Source: Owenia fusiformis
Taxonomy: Eukaryota; Annelida; Polychaeta; Sabellida; Oweniidae
Assembly (NCBI GenBank): GCA_903813345.2
Contig: CAIIXF020000053.1
Location: 1 to 40,000, forward strand
Direction: 5' to 3'
Length of the DNA: 40,000 nt
Shown here: in pieces, positions 21,702 to 31,935 of the stretch
Layout of the letters: each line of letters starts with the position of its first letter
Position numbering within the stretch: the first letter of the stretch is position 1
Translations under genes and position numbers: made by a program
Notes under the pieces: model-generated
Seen by the model: the letters and a program-made list of their open reading frames with translations, nothing else
The model's database searches: none
What the model was told of the DNA's origin: nothing

Positions 21702-23429
21702 TTATTCTTTTTTCTTCCTCCTCACCAAATTTCTCGTCAACTATAACAGCTTACTTAATCCAACTTACATGGTTAACTAAAGACTGAAACCGGCTTTCTG
21801 GGAAATTAGGTCAAATTTTTATCTAGGTCAAAGGTCAAGAACTAGGTCAAATCTTACATTTTCAACATTCTTCATCATATCTTCGTCAATATTCTTCGTA
21901 ACTCCTTCATCTTTTTTTCATCGTGTAGCTTAGAAAAAGGCGAATCAAAGATATGACATCAGAATTTTGATTACTCTTACCGATTTTGAGATATGGCGTC
22001 CGAAATGTAGGTCACGCCTAAACATGCTCCAAATCGAATGTGTGAGCTATGAAAAAGATGTAGAATTTTCTCAGGAATCCAAATCTGCAAACCAAATTTA
22101 GATCGGACTTCCGGTTCGGAAGTTATGGCGTTTTGAAAGCTCAGAAATCGCTAAATTTGGTGCCTATGTTAAGTCAATGGGAAAAAAGACTTTTTCGAAG
22201 TGTAAAATACAGGATATAGACTGAGTACAGCTTAACATAATGAATGCTTATAAAAGAAGGGGACCTCAAAAGCTACATATTTTCAAAATTTGGACACCAA
22301 AATGCCTAGGTCAAAATCTAGGTCAAATGCATAGTGTTTCCTTATTTTTACGATTCTGACACTACACTTTAATAATTTACTTCAAAATTTTGTATACATG
22401 TAGCCAAGAGTGTGCTCATAGTGTTAGCCTTTTGCCGTCAGAAAGTATTTTGACCCACTTTTGAGAAATGGTGTCCGAAAAGTAGGTCAAAATAAAACGT
22501 TCTCCAGATCCAACGTATGAGTTATGAATTAAGAGTAGAATTTTCTAAGGAATCCGAATCTGCAAGCCAAATTTCGATCCGACTTCCGGTTCGGAAGTTA
22601 TGGCGTGTCCAAAAAGTAGGTCAAAATAAAAAAATTCCAAATTTAACGTATGAGTTATGAATTAGGGGTAGAATTTTGTCAGGAATCCGAATCTGCAAAC
22701 CAAATTTCGATCCGACTTCCGGTTCGAAAGTTATGGCGTTTTGAAAGCTCAAAAATCGCTAAATTTGGTGCCCCATGTTATGTCAATGAGAAAAAGGATT
22801 TTTTGAAGTGTAAAATACCAGACATAGACTGAGTACAGCTTAATATTCTGAAAGCCTATAAAAGGAGGGGACCTCGAAGGCTATCTAGCTTTAAAATTTG
22901 GACGCAAAAATGCCTTGGTCAAAATCTAGGTCAAATTCATAGTTTTTCCTTATTTTTGCGATTCTGACATTACACTTTCAGGATTTGCTTCAAAATTTTG
23001 TATACAGGTAGCAAAGAGTGTGCTTATAGTGTTAGCCTTCTGCCGTCAGAAAGTTTTTTGACCCACTTTTGAGATATGGTGTCCGAAATGTAGGTCAAAA
23101 TAAAAAATTCTCCAAATTTAACGTATGAGTTATGAATTAAGGGTAGAATTTTCTCAGGAATCAGAATCTTTAAACCAAATTTCGATCTAACTTCTGTATA
23201 GATAGTTATAGCGGTTTGAAGTCTCGAAAAGTCGATATGATAATATCCCCATGTTAAGCTAATAGAGTCAAAGATAGCCTTCTTAAAAGTTGTCTAAATG
23301 TCTATATTCTATCTGACTCAGCTTATTCTGAATGACTCAGCTTACAAGTTCTGGATGACTCAGCTTAAAAATTAAAAAAAGTTTGAAATCTGGAGTCTTA
23401 AATTGAACTTGTTCAATTTACATGTCTAG
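21702..23429 (+). mobile_element. Array unit 10, right end of the array
   Basis: The AGGTCA direct repeat is at 21825-21837. The leader differs from the other units and resembles unit 1. There is no pyrimidine tract. The variant hairpin is 23399-23420 and CTAG 23426-23429. All similarity to the array stops immediately after this CTAG, which supports CTAG as a true element end rather than an arbitrary point in a satellite monomer. Confidence 0.6.
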
Positions 23430-23659
23430 TTATACTTATTTGGGAGGCCGGTTGCTATATAAGGTCTCCAGATTTTAGGGGGAAATAGTAAATCTAAGAA
23501 ACTATGTTAATAATTTATTTATAGGTTATCATTTCTTGTTAGGTGAATAAATGATTGGATATTGATATTTGCATCATTGTTTGACTATATTTATTGTTCA
23601 TAAATATCAGTGCTGTTTAATAACATTTACACTTTATTTATTTAAACAATTTTAATAAT

Positions 23660-25108
23660 AAGGGTATAAGACAAGGTGATAGCGTTTCATCGACCCTATT
23701 TTCTATCTATATCGATGATTTAAGTAAAGGTATTGACAACCTAAAATGTGGTGTACACATGGGTAATGAAGGCATGCTAAGCTTGTTAATGTATGCAGAT
23801 GATGTTGTTTTGATATCGAGTAGTAAAGATGGTTTGCAAAAACAGATTAGATACATTATATCGTTGGTCAAATACTTGGAAGTTGAAAATTAATACTGAT
23901 AAAACCAAGGTGATGGTGGTATCAAAGAAGAAATATGAAAACTTTGAAAGTTTAGAGTTCAAATATGGTAAATCTTCACTTGATGTAACAGATAAATATC
24001 ACTATCTTGGTATAGATATTACATATAACTTAGATTTTTCCTTAACTGCTGAAAAAGTAAGTTATTCTGGAAGTAAAGCGCTTGGAGCTATGAGGTCAAA
24101 GTACCTACAATTGAAAGGTTTACACTTTGATATTTACACAAAATTATATCACAGCTCAGTCGCATCGGTAATGGATTATGCATCTGGAATCTGGGGTCTG
24201 CATAGAAAAACTCATAGTTTTACCAATAAAAAATTGTTTATGCCATAAGGACCTTCTTGGGTGTCAGTAAAAATGCCCTATCAGCTTTTTAGAAGGCGAG
24301 TGTGGATGGACCCCAAATTATATAAGACATTTTATAGAAGGTATTCGATTATTGTATAGATAAGTTGTTAATTGTGAAGAGGCCATTATGGCAAAAAAGC
24401 ATTTAGATGAGATTTAAGCTTAGCCAAATTGAAATGTGATTTTACCTGGAACGAAGAAATCCAGAGCATATGTAAAAGTGTTGACATGCTGAATATGTAT
24501 GATGATATTAAAAAATGTAAAGATTTAAAAAAATTTGTGAATCAAATGAAAGGAAAATTAATGAAATTACATGAAACTCAATGGCTGGAGACAATTAGGG
24601 AAAAAAGAAAATTGACTTTTTATAAGAGCTTTAAATTATCTTTTCAAAGGTCTGAATATTTATTTTGTAATTTTTTGAGTAGAAAACAAAGATCTGTTTT
24701 AGCTAAATTTCGATCTGGCACTTTACCTTTAGAGATTGAAACGGGTAGGTGGCAGAATATACCAAGTCAAGGGAGATATTGTAGGCAATGTAAGAATGAA
24801 ATAGGTGATGAGTTTCATTTTTTATTCAAGTGTAAAGTTAATCATAAATTAAGAGAGGAAATGTTTTGTAAAGTAAAAGGTATATATGATCTATTTGAGA
24901 TTAAGAAAACAATGTACTTATTGAATTCTAAATCACTCTGTAAATATGTTTTTCAAATTTTTTGCTTTTGTCTTTGGAGGCTAAAGATAGATTCAAGTAA
25001 GTGTTAATTCTGACTTATCTGCTTATAATATGATTGTAATTGTGTCTCATAAGCCTTTGGAGGCTGGCCGTATAATTACGGGTGACACTGTAATAAATAA
25101 ATAAATAA
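23660..25108 (+). pseudogene. Decayed LINE fragment (LINE B), reverse transcriptase C-terminal half
   Basis: The first frame (about 23660-23850) reads GIRQGDSVSSTLFSIYIDDL and then MYADDVVLIS, the RT catalytic box. A one-base shift near the A-run at about 23840 moves it to the frame 23829-24248 (RLDTLYRWSNTWKLKINTDK). Stops and shifts follow, and then 24429-25007, whose end carries CRQCKNEIGDEFHFLFKC, a CCHC-like knuckle. The 3' end is an (AATA)n tail at about 25090-25108 preceded by a small hairpin. The RQGDS/YADDVV signature differs from LINE A and LINE C, so this is a third lineage. It is dead. Confidence 0.85.
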
Positions 25109-25109
25109 A

Positions 25110-25540
25110 ATATACCCTCTCCCCCCTTTCCAATAAGCTTCAAGTGGTAGCGCAATCTATCAATAGACTTATTGAGAGATTTCTGTTGCAATTGATTTCA
25201 GCATTTTAGGATTCTGTTCCAGCTCCTCAATGCTGTTTATCAGATGCTTGTGATTGTACCATTTCCTTGAGATTGCACAATGTATGGCAATTAATTTTGT
25301 TAGCATCGGGGCTGTTGGGTGGGCAAGCATTGAGATCAATCAAATTGACACCTTATTCGCAAAGGAATGCATGCCAATGTCTCCCTTGATCTATGGTACG
25401 AGGCAATGTCTCAGGCAATGTCTCGTTGGAAAATAAAATCCTAATCTTTTAACAGAACCCTTTTAAGTACTTAAAGTAGATAGTAAAAAACACTGAAATT
25501 CATAAACAAAAGGTTAAGTCACAAAACTATACACATATAG
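25110..25540 (-). other. Interior of the inverted-repeat element; possible transposase remnant
   Basis: No intact ORF is present. Read on the minus strand, the part around 25150-25350 gives short stretches reminiscent of a Tc1/mariner-type C-terminus (a PNSPD-like string, then a region with KSIDRL). There are several stops and shifts, and the resemblance is too weak to assign. The + strand ORF at 25254-25436 has no recognisable domain and is not called. Confidence 0.2.
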
Positions 25541-25810
25541 AACCATTATTCACCTAACACAATGATATACTATAAATAAAAAATTAACATTATTTCGCAG
25601 ATTTACTTTCTTTCTCCATAAAATCTGGAGACCTTAAAAAGCAACCCGGCCTCCCAAATAATAATATAAAACGTTAATATTGATTTCATGACTTAGTGTT
25701 ATATGCTAAAATGTTCGAAAATAGATTACCTTTAAAATGATAAATAAATCAATGTATCATATTGAACATAGCTATTTTTATCCTGATTCAAAGTTGGGTA
25801 TTGTTTTTTT

Positions 25811-25823
25811 GGCCCACCCTGTA
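25811..25823. repeat. Solitary mariner-like terminus
   Basis: GGCCCACCCTG followed by TA is the form of a Tc1/mariner right end (CAGGGTGGGCC read outward-in). No partner end was found upstream to 25662 or elsewhere in the window, so it is a relic or a coincidence. Confidence 0.3.
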
Positions 25824-25879
25824 GAAGGTCAAATCTGAATGTTAAATCAGATTTGAACTAATGAGTACTTGTAGATGAT

Positions 25880-26205
25880 TTCGAAAATAAATGTCAATTC
25901 GAAACAAAGGAGTGGTATTGATATGGAGAACTGAATTCAACAATGTTTTTCTCTATAAACCAATCATTGAAAACATTCTGTTAAAAACACGGTATTTTAT
26001 GTAATGTTGACTGATTGACGACAATTTAATTCGAAAATTATTAAGAAATATTTTATATAACTGTTTTTGTTAATTTTTTGTTTTTTAGTGCAATTGTTTT
26101 TGCTACTTTCTACCAATTCTTGGGAATGAAACAAAATGTCTTTCCGAACCTTGTTGGAACAAAATAGCATATATAACATGTTTTAGACCTCTCAATATTA
26201 TAGTT
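25880..26205. repeat. Left arm of a diverged long inverted repeat flanking LINE C
   Basis: Reverse-complemented, it aligns with 32163-32420. Shared blocks include AGGTTCGGAAAGA, AGTTCTCCATATC and ATACCACTCCTTT. Similarity is roughly two-thirds by eye, with indels. The arms would form one old foldback element into whose centre LINE C inserted. Confidence 0.55.
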
Positions 26206-26407
26206 ATACAAAGGAATTTTTGGTTGATTTAAAAAAAGTTTTCAAAAAATTAAAACAAAAATCCCCCCCAAAATAGATAAAAATCAAGATAAACCTTTTA
26301 TTTCATTAACAATGTACTTTTTTAAAATCAACCTAACTTTCCTTTGTACAATTAGCCTCTTAAATTACCTGATACTAAAAAGTCTAAAAAGCAGATAAAA
26401 AACACAG

Positions 26408-27547
26408 ATGCTAACACAGATGTCTAACTTAGAGACACCAGATCCTGAAACAATAGTTTCTGATTCAGATCTTGAAAAGTTGCCTGATGCCTCAAACTCA
26501 GTGCTTTTTATTGAACTTTCTAAAATGAAAGTTGATATACAGAACATAAAGGAAGAACATTCAAATGAATTAAAATTACTGAAAGAAACTATCCTAAATC
26601 AAGACGCTGACATTAAATCGTTAAAACTCGACAACAAGGACTTAAGAGATAGGCTTCTCTTTGCAGAAGGAAGAGCAGAAAGATCCGAGAAAGAACTTGC
26701 AGATACACAAGATGAAGTTATGAGCCTGAAGGACCGATCTATGCGAGACAATTTATTATTCTTCAAAATTCCAGAGATCAAAGATGAGTCGTCAACTGAT
26801 ACAAGAAGAATACTGAATGAATTCTTGAAAAATGATCTAAAAATTGAAGATGAGATTATGATTGATAGGGTACACAGGATCGGACAACAGAAGCAAGACC
26901 TTTACCCAAGAAGTATCGTTGCCAAATTTAATCCTTATAAGGGTAAGGAATTAGTCCTTGCCAATGCATGGCGGCTAAAAGGAAGTGGCAAATTCATAAC
27001 AGAACAGCATCCTAAGCCTCAGATTGAAAAACAGCGATACATGTATGAAACAAAGAAACAAATCCTACAAGAGAATCCTGACGTAAGATGCACCATCACT
27101 AAGGATAAAATGTTGGTGAATGGTAGATTGATATATCCCCTCAAGACCCCTATCTCTAATTCTGATACTGTCCAAGATGCCCTTGACACTAATCTGAAAA
27201 ATGGTCCAGTGGTGACAGGCGCTGGAGGGTCTTACCAAGTACATGTAGCCAGAGTGCAAAACCTGACTGATGTGAAACCAGCGCTTCTGAAAGCATGCGG
27301 TGATCCATATGTTGCAAAAGCTACAAATAATAGCTATGCATTTGTGATCAAAAATGGTGCCAGGAAATATTATGATTTTCAAGATGATGGAGACAATGGT
27401 ATGGGACGTACAATCAGGAATACAATTGCAGAACTTGGCCTCTCAGATACAATGATAATAATATCACGATGGGACAATGGTCGATATGATCCTGAAAAAT
27501 GGAAACTTGTCTCAAAACTTATCAAAGACAAAATGGGTGACAATTAG
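26408..27547 (+). CDS. LINE C ORF1: coiled coil, RRM-like domain, IMPACT-like C-terminus
   Basis: A 379-aa intact frame from ATG. LINE ORF1 proteins bind element RNA and act as chaperones in the ribonucleoprotein. Residues about 31-112 are rich in K/E/L heptads, a likely trimerising coiled coil. Residues about 113-245 resemble the L1-type ORF1 RRM plus C-terminal domain (RDNLLFFKIPE at 113-123, SIVAKFNPYKGKELVLANAW at 169-188). Residues about 274-375 are an unusual addition resembling the IMPACT/UPF0029 family: NNSYAF (307-312) for the family's HHxYAY, DDGDNGMGR (326-334) for DDGExxGTAGR, and IIISRWDNG (350-358) for VVVTRYFGG. The first two assignments rest on clear sequence character; the third is inference from motif order. 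The gene is intact although ORF2 downstream is broken. Confidence 0.85.
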   Translation: MLTQMSNLETPDPETIVSDSDLEKLPDASNSVLFIELSKMKVDIQNIKEEHSNELKLLKETILNQDADIKSLKLDNKDLRDRLLFAEGRAERSEKELADTQDEVMSLKDRSMRDNLLFFKIPEIKDESSTDTRRILNEFLKNDLKIEDEIMIDRVHRIGQQKQDLYPRSIVAKFNPYKGKELVLANAWRLKGSGKFITEQHPKPQIEKQRYMYETKKQILQENPDVRCTITKDKMLVNGRLIYPLKTPISNSDTVQDALDTNLKNGPVVTGAGGSYQVHVARVQNLTDVKPALLKACGDPYVAKATNNSYAFVIKNGARKYYDFQDDGDNGMGRTIRNTIAELGLSDTMIIISRWDNGRYDPEKWKLVSKLIKDKMGDN

Positions 27548-27884
27548 CCTTTTTTGATTTATCAACGTAGCTCTACCAAAACACCTGGTATGCTTTCTGG
27601 AATAATTTATTCCAGCAACAAAACATTGAACATTCAACTGTTAATTCACCATTTATATTCTAAAAGTTTTTAATTGCAAGGGAAAATTGGAAACTTTCCA
27701 GATTTTGTATAATGCTCTATTCAGACACAAAAACATAGTTTCTCAAGCCCATGTACTATATTCGGTTATTTAACCTTTTTTCCCCTGCATTTATAACTTG
27801 ATGAATCTACTTGTATTTTTGATTCTGCGCTTTCTTTGAAAGTGGTAAACAGGAACATTTACACATTATAATTTACTCACCATT

Positions 27885-28400
27885 TACAATTGCCCTTGCA
27901 TTTGTTTTTCACTTTTCATGAGGAAATGTTTTGATCAAATTGCCCTTGCAATTGTTTTTTCACTTTACTTCTCAGGTAAATGTTTTTGATCAAATTGCCC
28001 TTGCAATTGTTGTTTACTTTTGTCGAGGAAATGAATTGATGGAATTGCCCTTGCAATTGTTTATTTATTTTTCTAATATCTCACTATTAATCTTTATACT
28101 GGGGTGTATTGCATAATAAACTCTTACATTGCAATTGCTATTCACTTTTCATGAGGAAATGTGTTGATCAAATTGCTTTTTCTTTTATTTCTCCAGGAAA
28201 TGTTTCTGATCAGATTGCCCTTGCAATTTGTTCTTCACTTTTCCCCAGGAAATGTTTTGATCAAATTGCCCTTGCAATTATTTTTCATGTTACTTCTCGG
28301 GAAATGTTTTTGATCAAATTGCCCTTGCAATTGTTGTTTGCTTTTCTTGAGGAAATGAATTGATCAAATTGCCCTTGCAAATGTTTATTTATTTTTCTCA
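27885..28400 (+). repeat. Inter-ORF minisatellite: ~51-bp units with ATTGCCCTTGCA core
   Basis: Exact ATTGCCCTTGCA cores start at 27889, 27939, 27994, 28044, 28214, 28265, 28318 and 28368. They are spaced 50-55 bases apart, with degenerate units between. The block around 27939-28044 is repeated at 28265-28368, offset ~325, a higher-order duplication. Each unit also carries GAGGAAATG and TTTTGATCAAA. The array lies between ORF1 and ORF2, where reinitiation or ORF2 translation signals would be expected. Short open frames here (27931-28116, 28109-28363) are by-products of the repeat. Confidence 0.9.
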
Positions 28401-28784
28401 TATTTCTCCAATATTTTTAAGCTTTATTTAGCTCGCATAGTGAGCTATACTATTTTGGTAATCATTTTCAATACTAAACTATGTTCCATTATACAAATTA
28501 CAATTCACTTTTCTGCCTTTATGGCAAATATCTTTTAATTTCCATTTTTGCATCTGTAGCAGTTATCTCGAGCCAAGAGATGCTCAATATGCTGCTATTT
28601 CTTGTACATATTTCTGCAAGCAAGTCACTTGCTCCCCTTTATTTTTATTCGTTATTTTCTTTCGTTACTTTAGGATCAAAGTATGAATTTGTACTGTTGA
28701 CATTCAAGGCAATTTATACTGATAAAGGAAGCATTTACCCATATTTATATAAGGAAAAAATGATTATTCAACTTTCAATGCACT

Positions 28785-31700
28785 TTGAACTTGACACTGG
28801 CTAAATTTTTAAAAGACCTTCCATTTTATTCATGTTCTAACATTGATTTTTTGGACTTAGCACATGGACTAGATCATTATGATAATCTTCTATTAAATCC
28901 TCTTGACTTTGATAAACACTTAGCCACGGAAGACCAGTTTAACAATGTTCAAACTCAAATGCATAGCATTTCTCAACAGTGTAATTTTGATAATATTGAC
29001 AAATTAACAAATTAACTCAACAATTAAATATGACTCATTTTCTTTACTTCATCTGAACATGAGAAGTTTACCAAAGAATAACTGGAAATTTGAAATGCTC
29101 AACTCTCTTAGTAAAAATTCGTTTTCTGTCATAGCAATGTCAGAAACCTGGTTAACAGAATCATCTGAAAAGCAATTTACATTAGATGGATATAATACTG
29201 TATTTGATTCAAGGAAACTTTCAAGAGGTGGCGGGGTTTGCCTCCATATTGCAAAAACTTACAATTTTATTGAAAGATCAGATCTTAAATTAAACTCTGA
29301 TAAATGTGAATCTGTTTCCATAGAAATCAAACAAAATAAAGGGAAAAATATTTTGGTATCAGCTATTTATAAGCCACCTAATTTTAACTTACATGAATTT
29401 AATAATCTTTTTAATTTACACTTAGAGAAAATGGCATCTGAAAATAAGTTTGCCTATATTTTAGGGGACTTTAATGTTGACCTTCTGAAATCAAATGAAC
29501 ATGACCTTACAAATGACTTTTTGTGTCACTTGTATACTAATAATTTTATGCCTTTAATTTATTGACCCACAAGAATCACTAGTAACTGTGCTACATTAAT
29601 TGATAACATTTTTACCAATGCAAATAATATCACCCAATCTGGTATAATTTTATATGACATATCAGATCATTTTCCAATTTATGCTGTAAGTAATAATAAT
29701 GAAACACCTAAAATAAAAAAGCAAAAGATTCAATATCGAATAATAAATAATGAAAATTGTTCCAAACTCCAAGATGAGGTCGCAAATATTAATTGGCAAG
29801 ATATACTTGATCCAAATTGTGTGAATAATGCATATAACTCCTTCATTGAGATTTTTACTGATATTTATAATAGATGTCTACCAAACAGATCCAGAATAAT
29901 TAAAACCTATAATGATCATAAAAAACCTTGGATTTCTCTCGGGATCATTATTTCAGCTAAATATAAAAACAAACTTTTCATAAAATATAAAAAGAATCCT
30001 ACTTTAGAAAACAATGCAATATATACACGATATAAAAATAAGCTTAACCATGTCATTAGAAATGCAGAAAAATCATATTACAGAAATAAATTTGAGACAA
30101 ATAAAGGCAATATAAAGAAATCTTGGAATGTTATTAACGCTATCTTAAACAGAAATCCAAATCAATCTAATATCAACGATACATTTGATCTTGAAAATAC
30201 ACAAATCTCAGATGGTCTTGACATAGCTAAGAATTTCAATAATTTCTTTAGTTCAATTGGTCATAAACTTGCAAAAAAGATAAACAATAATCTAGATCCA
30301 ATGGTAAATTTAAAGAAAACTAATTCAAATAATAACTCAATATTTCTAACACCTATTACTGAAACTGATGTCATGGCCCAATTAAAATCTTTAAAAGACT
30401 CTGCTGCATCTATAGATGATATAGAACCCAGAGTAGTGAAAACACTGAACGAATCTTTGTCAACTCCTCTTACTCAGATATTCAATTAAATTATCAATAA
30501 CTACTGGTACATTTCCTGATGCATTAAAAATAGCATAGCAGAGTAATTCCAATTTATAAGAAAGGACTTAAAGATAAATTCAACAACTATAGACCAATTT
30601 CAATTCTCAGTGTATTTTCTAAAGTGCTAAAGTGTTCATGTAAAAGTGACAACATTTTTAGAAAAATATGAAATTTTATATTTACAACAATATGGTTTCA
30701 GGAAGAAGCACTCAACTTATATGGCACTTCTAAATTTCATTGAAAATATTCGTAGGTCATTAGATATCGGGGAAACTTGCATTGGGATATATATTGATTT
30801 GACTAAGGCTTTTGATACAGTGGATCACAAAATATTATTACAAAAACTTGAATTTTATGGTATTCGTGGAACAGCTCTTTCCTGGTTCAAAAGTTATCTC
30901 GAAAATCGAATTATGGTCACAGAAATTGTTAAGAAAGATGTCTTGATTGATCAATTTACAACTACAGATATGAGATATAGATCCGGTAAAAATAAAGTTG
31001 AATATGGTGTCCCTCAAGGTTCAGTCATAGGTCCCCTCTTGTTCATAATATTTATAAATGACATACATTTAATATCAAATAAACTAAACTTTGTCTTATA
31101 TGCTGATGATACTAATATCCTACTTACCAATAAAAATTTTAAAACTCTAGTCTCAGATATGAATGCTGAATTAAAAACTGTTTCTAACTGGATGAAATCT
31201 AATAAATTAACTCTTAATGTTGAAAAAACAAAATATATGATATTTAATAAAAAGAAGGATCCTAATAAAAACAATATTGTTCTCAAAATTAATGAACAAC
31301 CTATAGAAGAAGTTAAAGAAATCAATTTTCTAGGTGTCATTATTGACTCAAAGCTGAATTGGTCATCTCACATAAATGCTATCTGTACAAAAATTTCTAA
31401 CTTGATAGGCCTTCTCTACAAGACTAGACATAGACTGACTTTAAATACAATGACCACTATCTATTATTCCATGATATATTCCTACTTAAGCTATTGTAAC
31501 CTTTTATGGGGAAATGCCATAAAAACTCTTATTCAAAAATTGTATGTTCTGCAAAAGAAATTCTTGAGAGTTATCACCTATTCTGATCGTCTGGCTCCTT
31601 CAGGACCTCTCTTCTCAAAACTGAAAATATTGAATATATTTGACATCAATAAACTACAAACCGCTAGCTTTGTTCAGAAAACTGTTTCAGAATCACCAGA

Positions 31701-31935
31701 ATTTCCTTTTCAAAAGTTCAAACATTTATTTGTTCCAGGAACAGCAATTTATAATCATGACACGAGAATTAATAAGAATTTAACTGTAAAAAAATTCAGA
31801 ACAGAAATTGGAAGAAAATCAATCGAAACAAGTGGCCCATTACTCTACAATACTCTTTCACTTGATCTCAAAAAGTCTAAACATATCAAATTATTTGAAC
31901 GAAAGTTAAAGTTTGATTTGCTAAGTCATTATTAG
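28785..31935 (+). pseudogene. LINE C ORF2: endonuclease plus reverse transcriptase, broken
   Basis: The segment 28785-29015 (NIDFLDLAHGLDHYD) is an N-terminal linker. A shift near 29010 leads to the endonuclease frame. That frame has LLHLNMRSL, SETWLTESS near 29145, SAIYKPPN near 29360, GDFNVD near 29465 and, after an in-frame TGA at 29563-29565, ISDHFPI, which together are the catalytic set of an exonuclease-endonuclease-phosphatase fold. The frame runs on to 30489. Two or more shifts between about 30485 and 30645 break the NNYRPISIL region. The rest of the RT is open at 30646-31935: YIDLTKAFDTVDH, YGVPQGSVIGP and catalytic YADDT near 31100. One stop and at least three shifts make it non-functional. 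Confidence 0.9.

Larger units (their letters stand above)
1895..23429 (+). repeat. Head-to-tail array of ten Helitron/pearl-like composite units
   Basis: Ten units share one order of parts, all in the same orientation. First comes a leader with AGGTCAAAGGTCA, then variable core repeats built on a 130-bp sub-monomer with the dyad ACTTCCG-GTT-CGGAAGT. Next is a pyrimidine microsatellite in seven units, two or more TGACTCAGC/TGACTCGGC repeats, and a short hairpin followed by 5-6 bases, CTAG and T. The CTAG ends are at 3501, 7674, 9252, 11052, 12692, 14580, 18757, 20187, 21701 and 23429. A hairpin just before a CTAG terminus, no TIR, internal core repeats and a microsatellite match Helitron/Helentron-associated non-autonomous elements such as bivalve pearl elements (family knowledge). 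Tandem insertion or unequal crossing-over could both make the array. No helicase gene is present. The architecture is directly visible; the class is inferred. Confidence 0.65.
23436..25661. mobile_element. Inverted-repeat DNA element (~120-bp arms) carrying a LINE fragment
   Basis: The left arm 23436-23556 starts TTATTTGGGAGGCCGG. It matches the reverse complement of 25541-25661 over about 120 bases with scattered mismatches, including the blocks AAGGTCTCCAGATTTTA and TTAGGTGAATAA. The long arms and a mostly non-coding interior indicate a non-autonomous DNA transposon. Flanking TA dinucleotides are present on both sides, but the ends are too ambiguous to name a target duplication. The LINE inside must have inserted after this element, or been captured by it. 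Confidence 0.7.

Noticed and set aside
2100-23400. CRISPR-like array of short repeats
   Set aside because: Repeats are long, contiguous and degenerate, with no uniform spacers and no cas genes; the context is eukaryotic.
25254-25436. 60-codon + strand frame as a gene
   Set aside because: It has no domain and a non-ATG start, and lies inside the interior of a non-autonomous element.
27065-27382. Minus-strand frames antisense to LINE C (also 26365-26547, 26599-26781 and 31014-31340)
   Set aside because: They are antisense shadows of ORF1 and ORF2 with no domain.
28481-28804. 107-codon frame upstream of LINE C ORF2 as a separate gene
   Set aside because: It has hydrophobic low-complexity content with no domain and lies in the inter-ORF region of the LINE.
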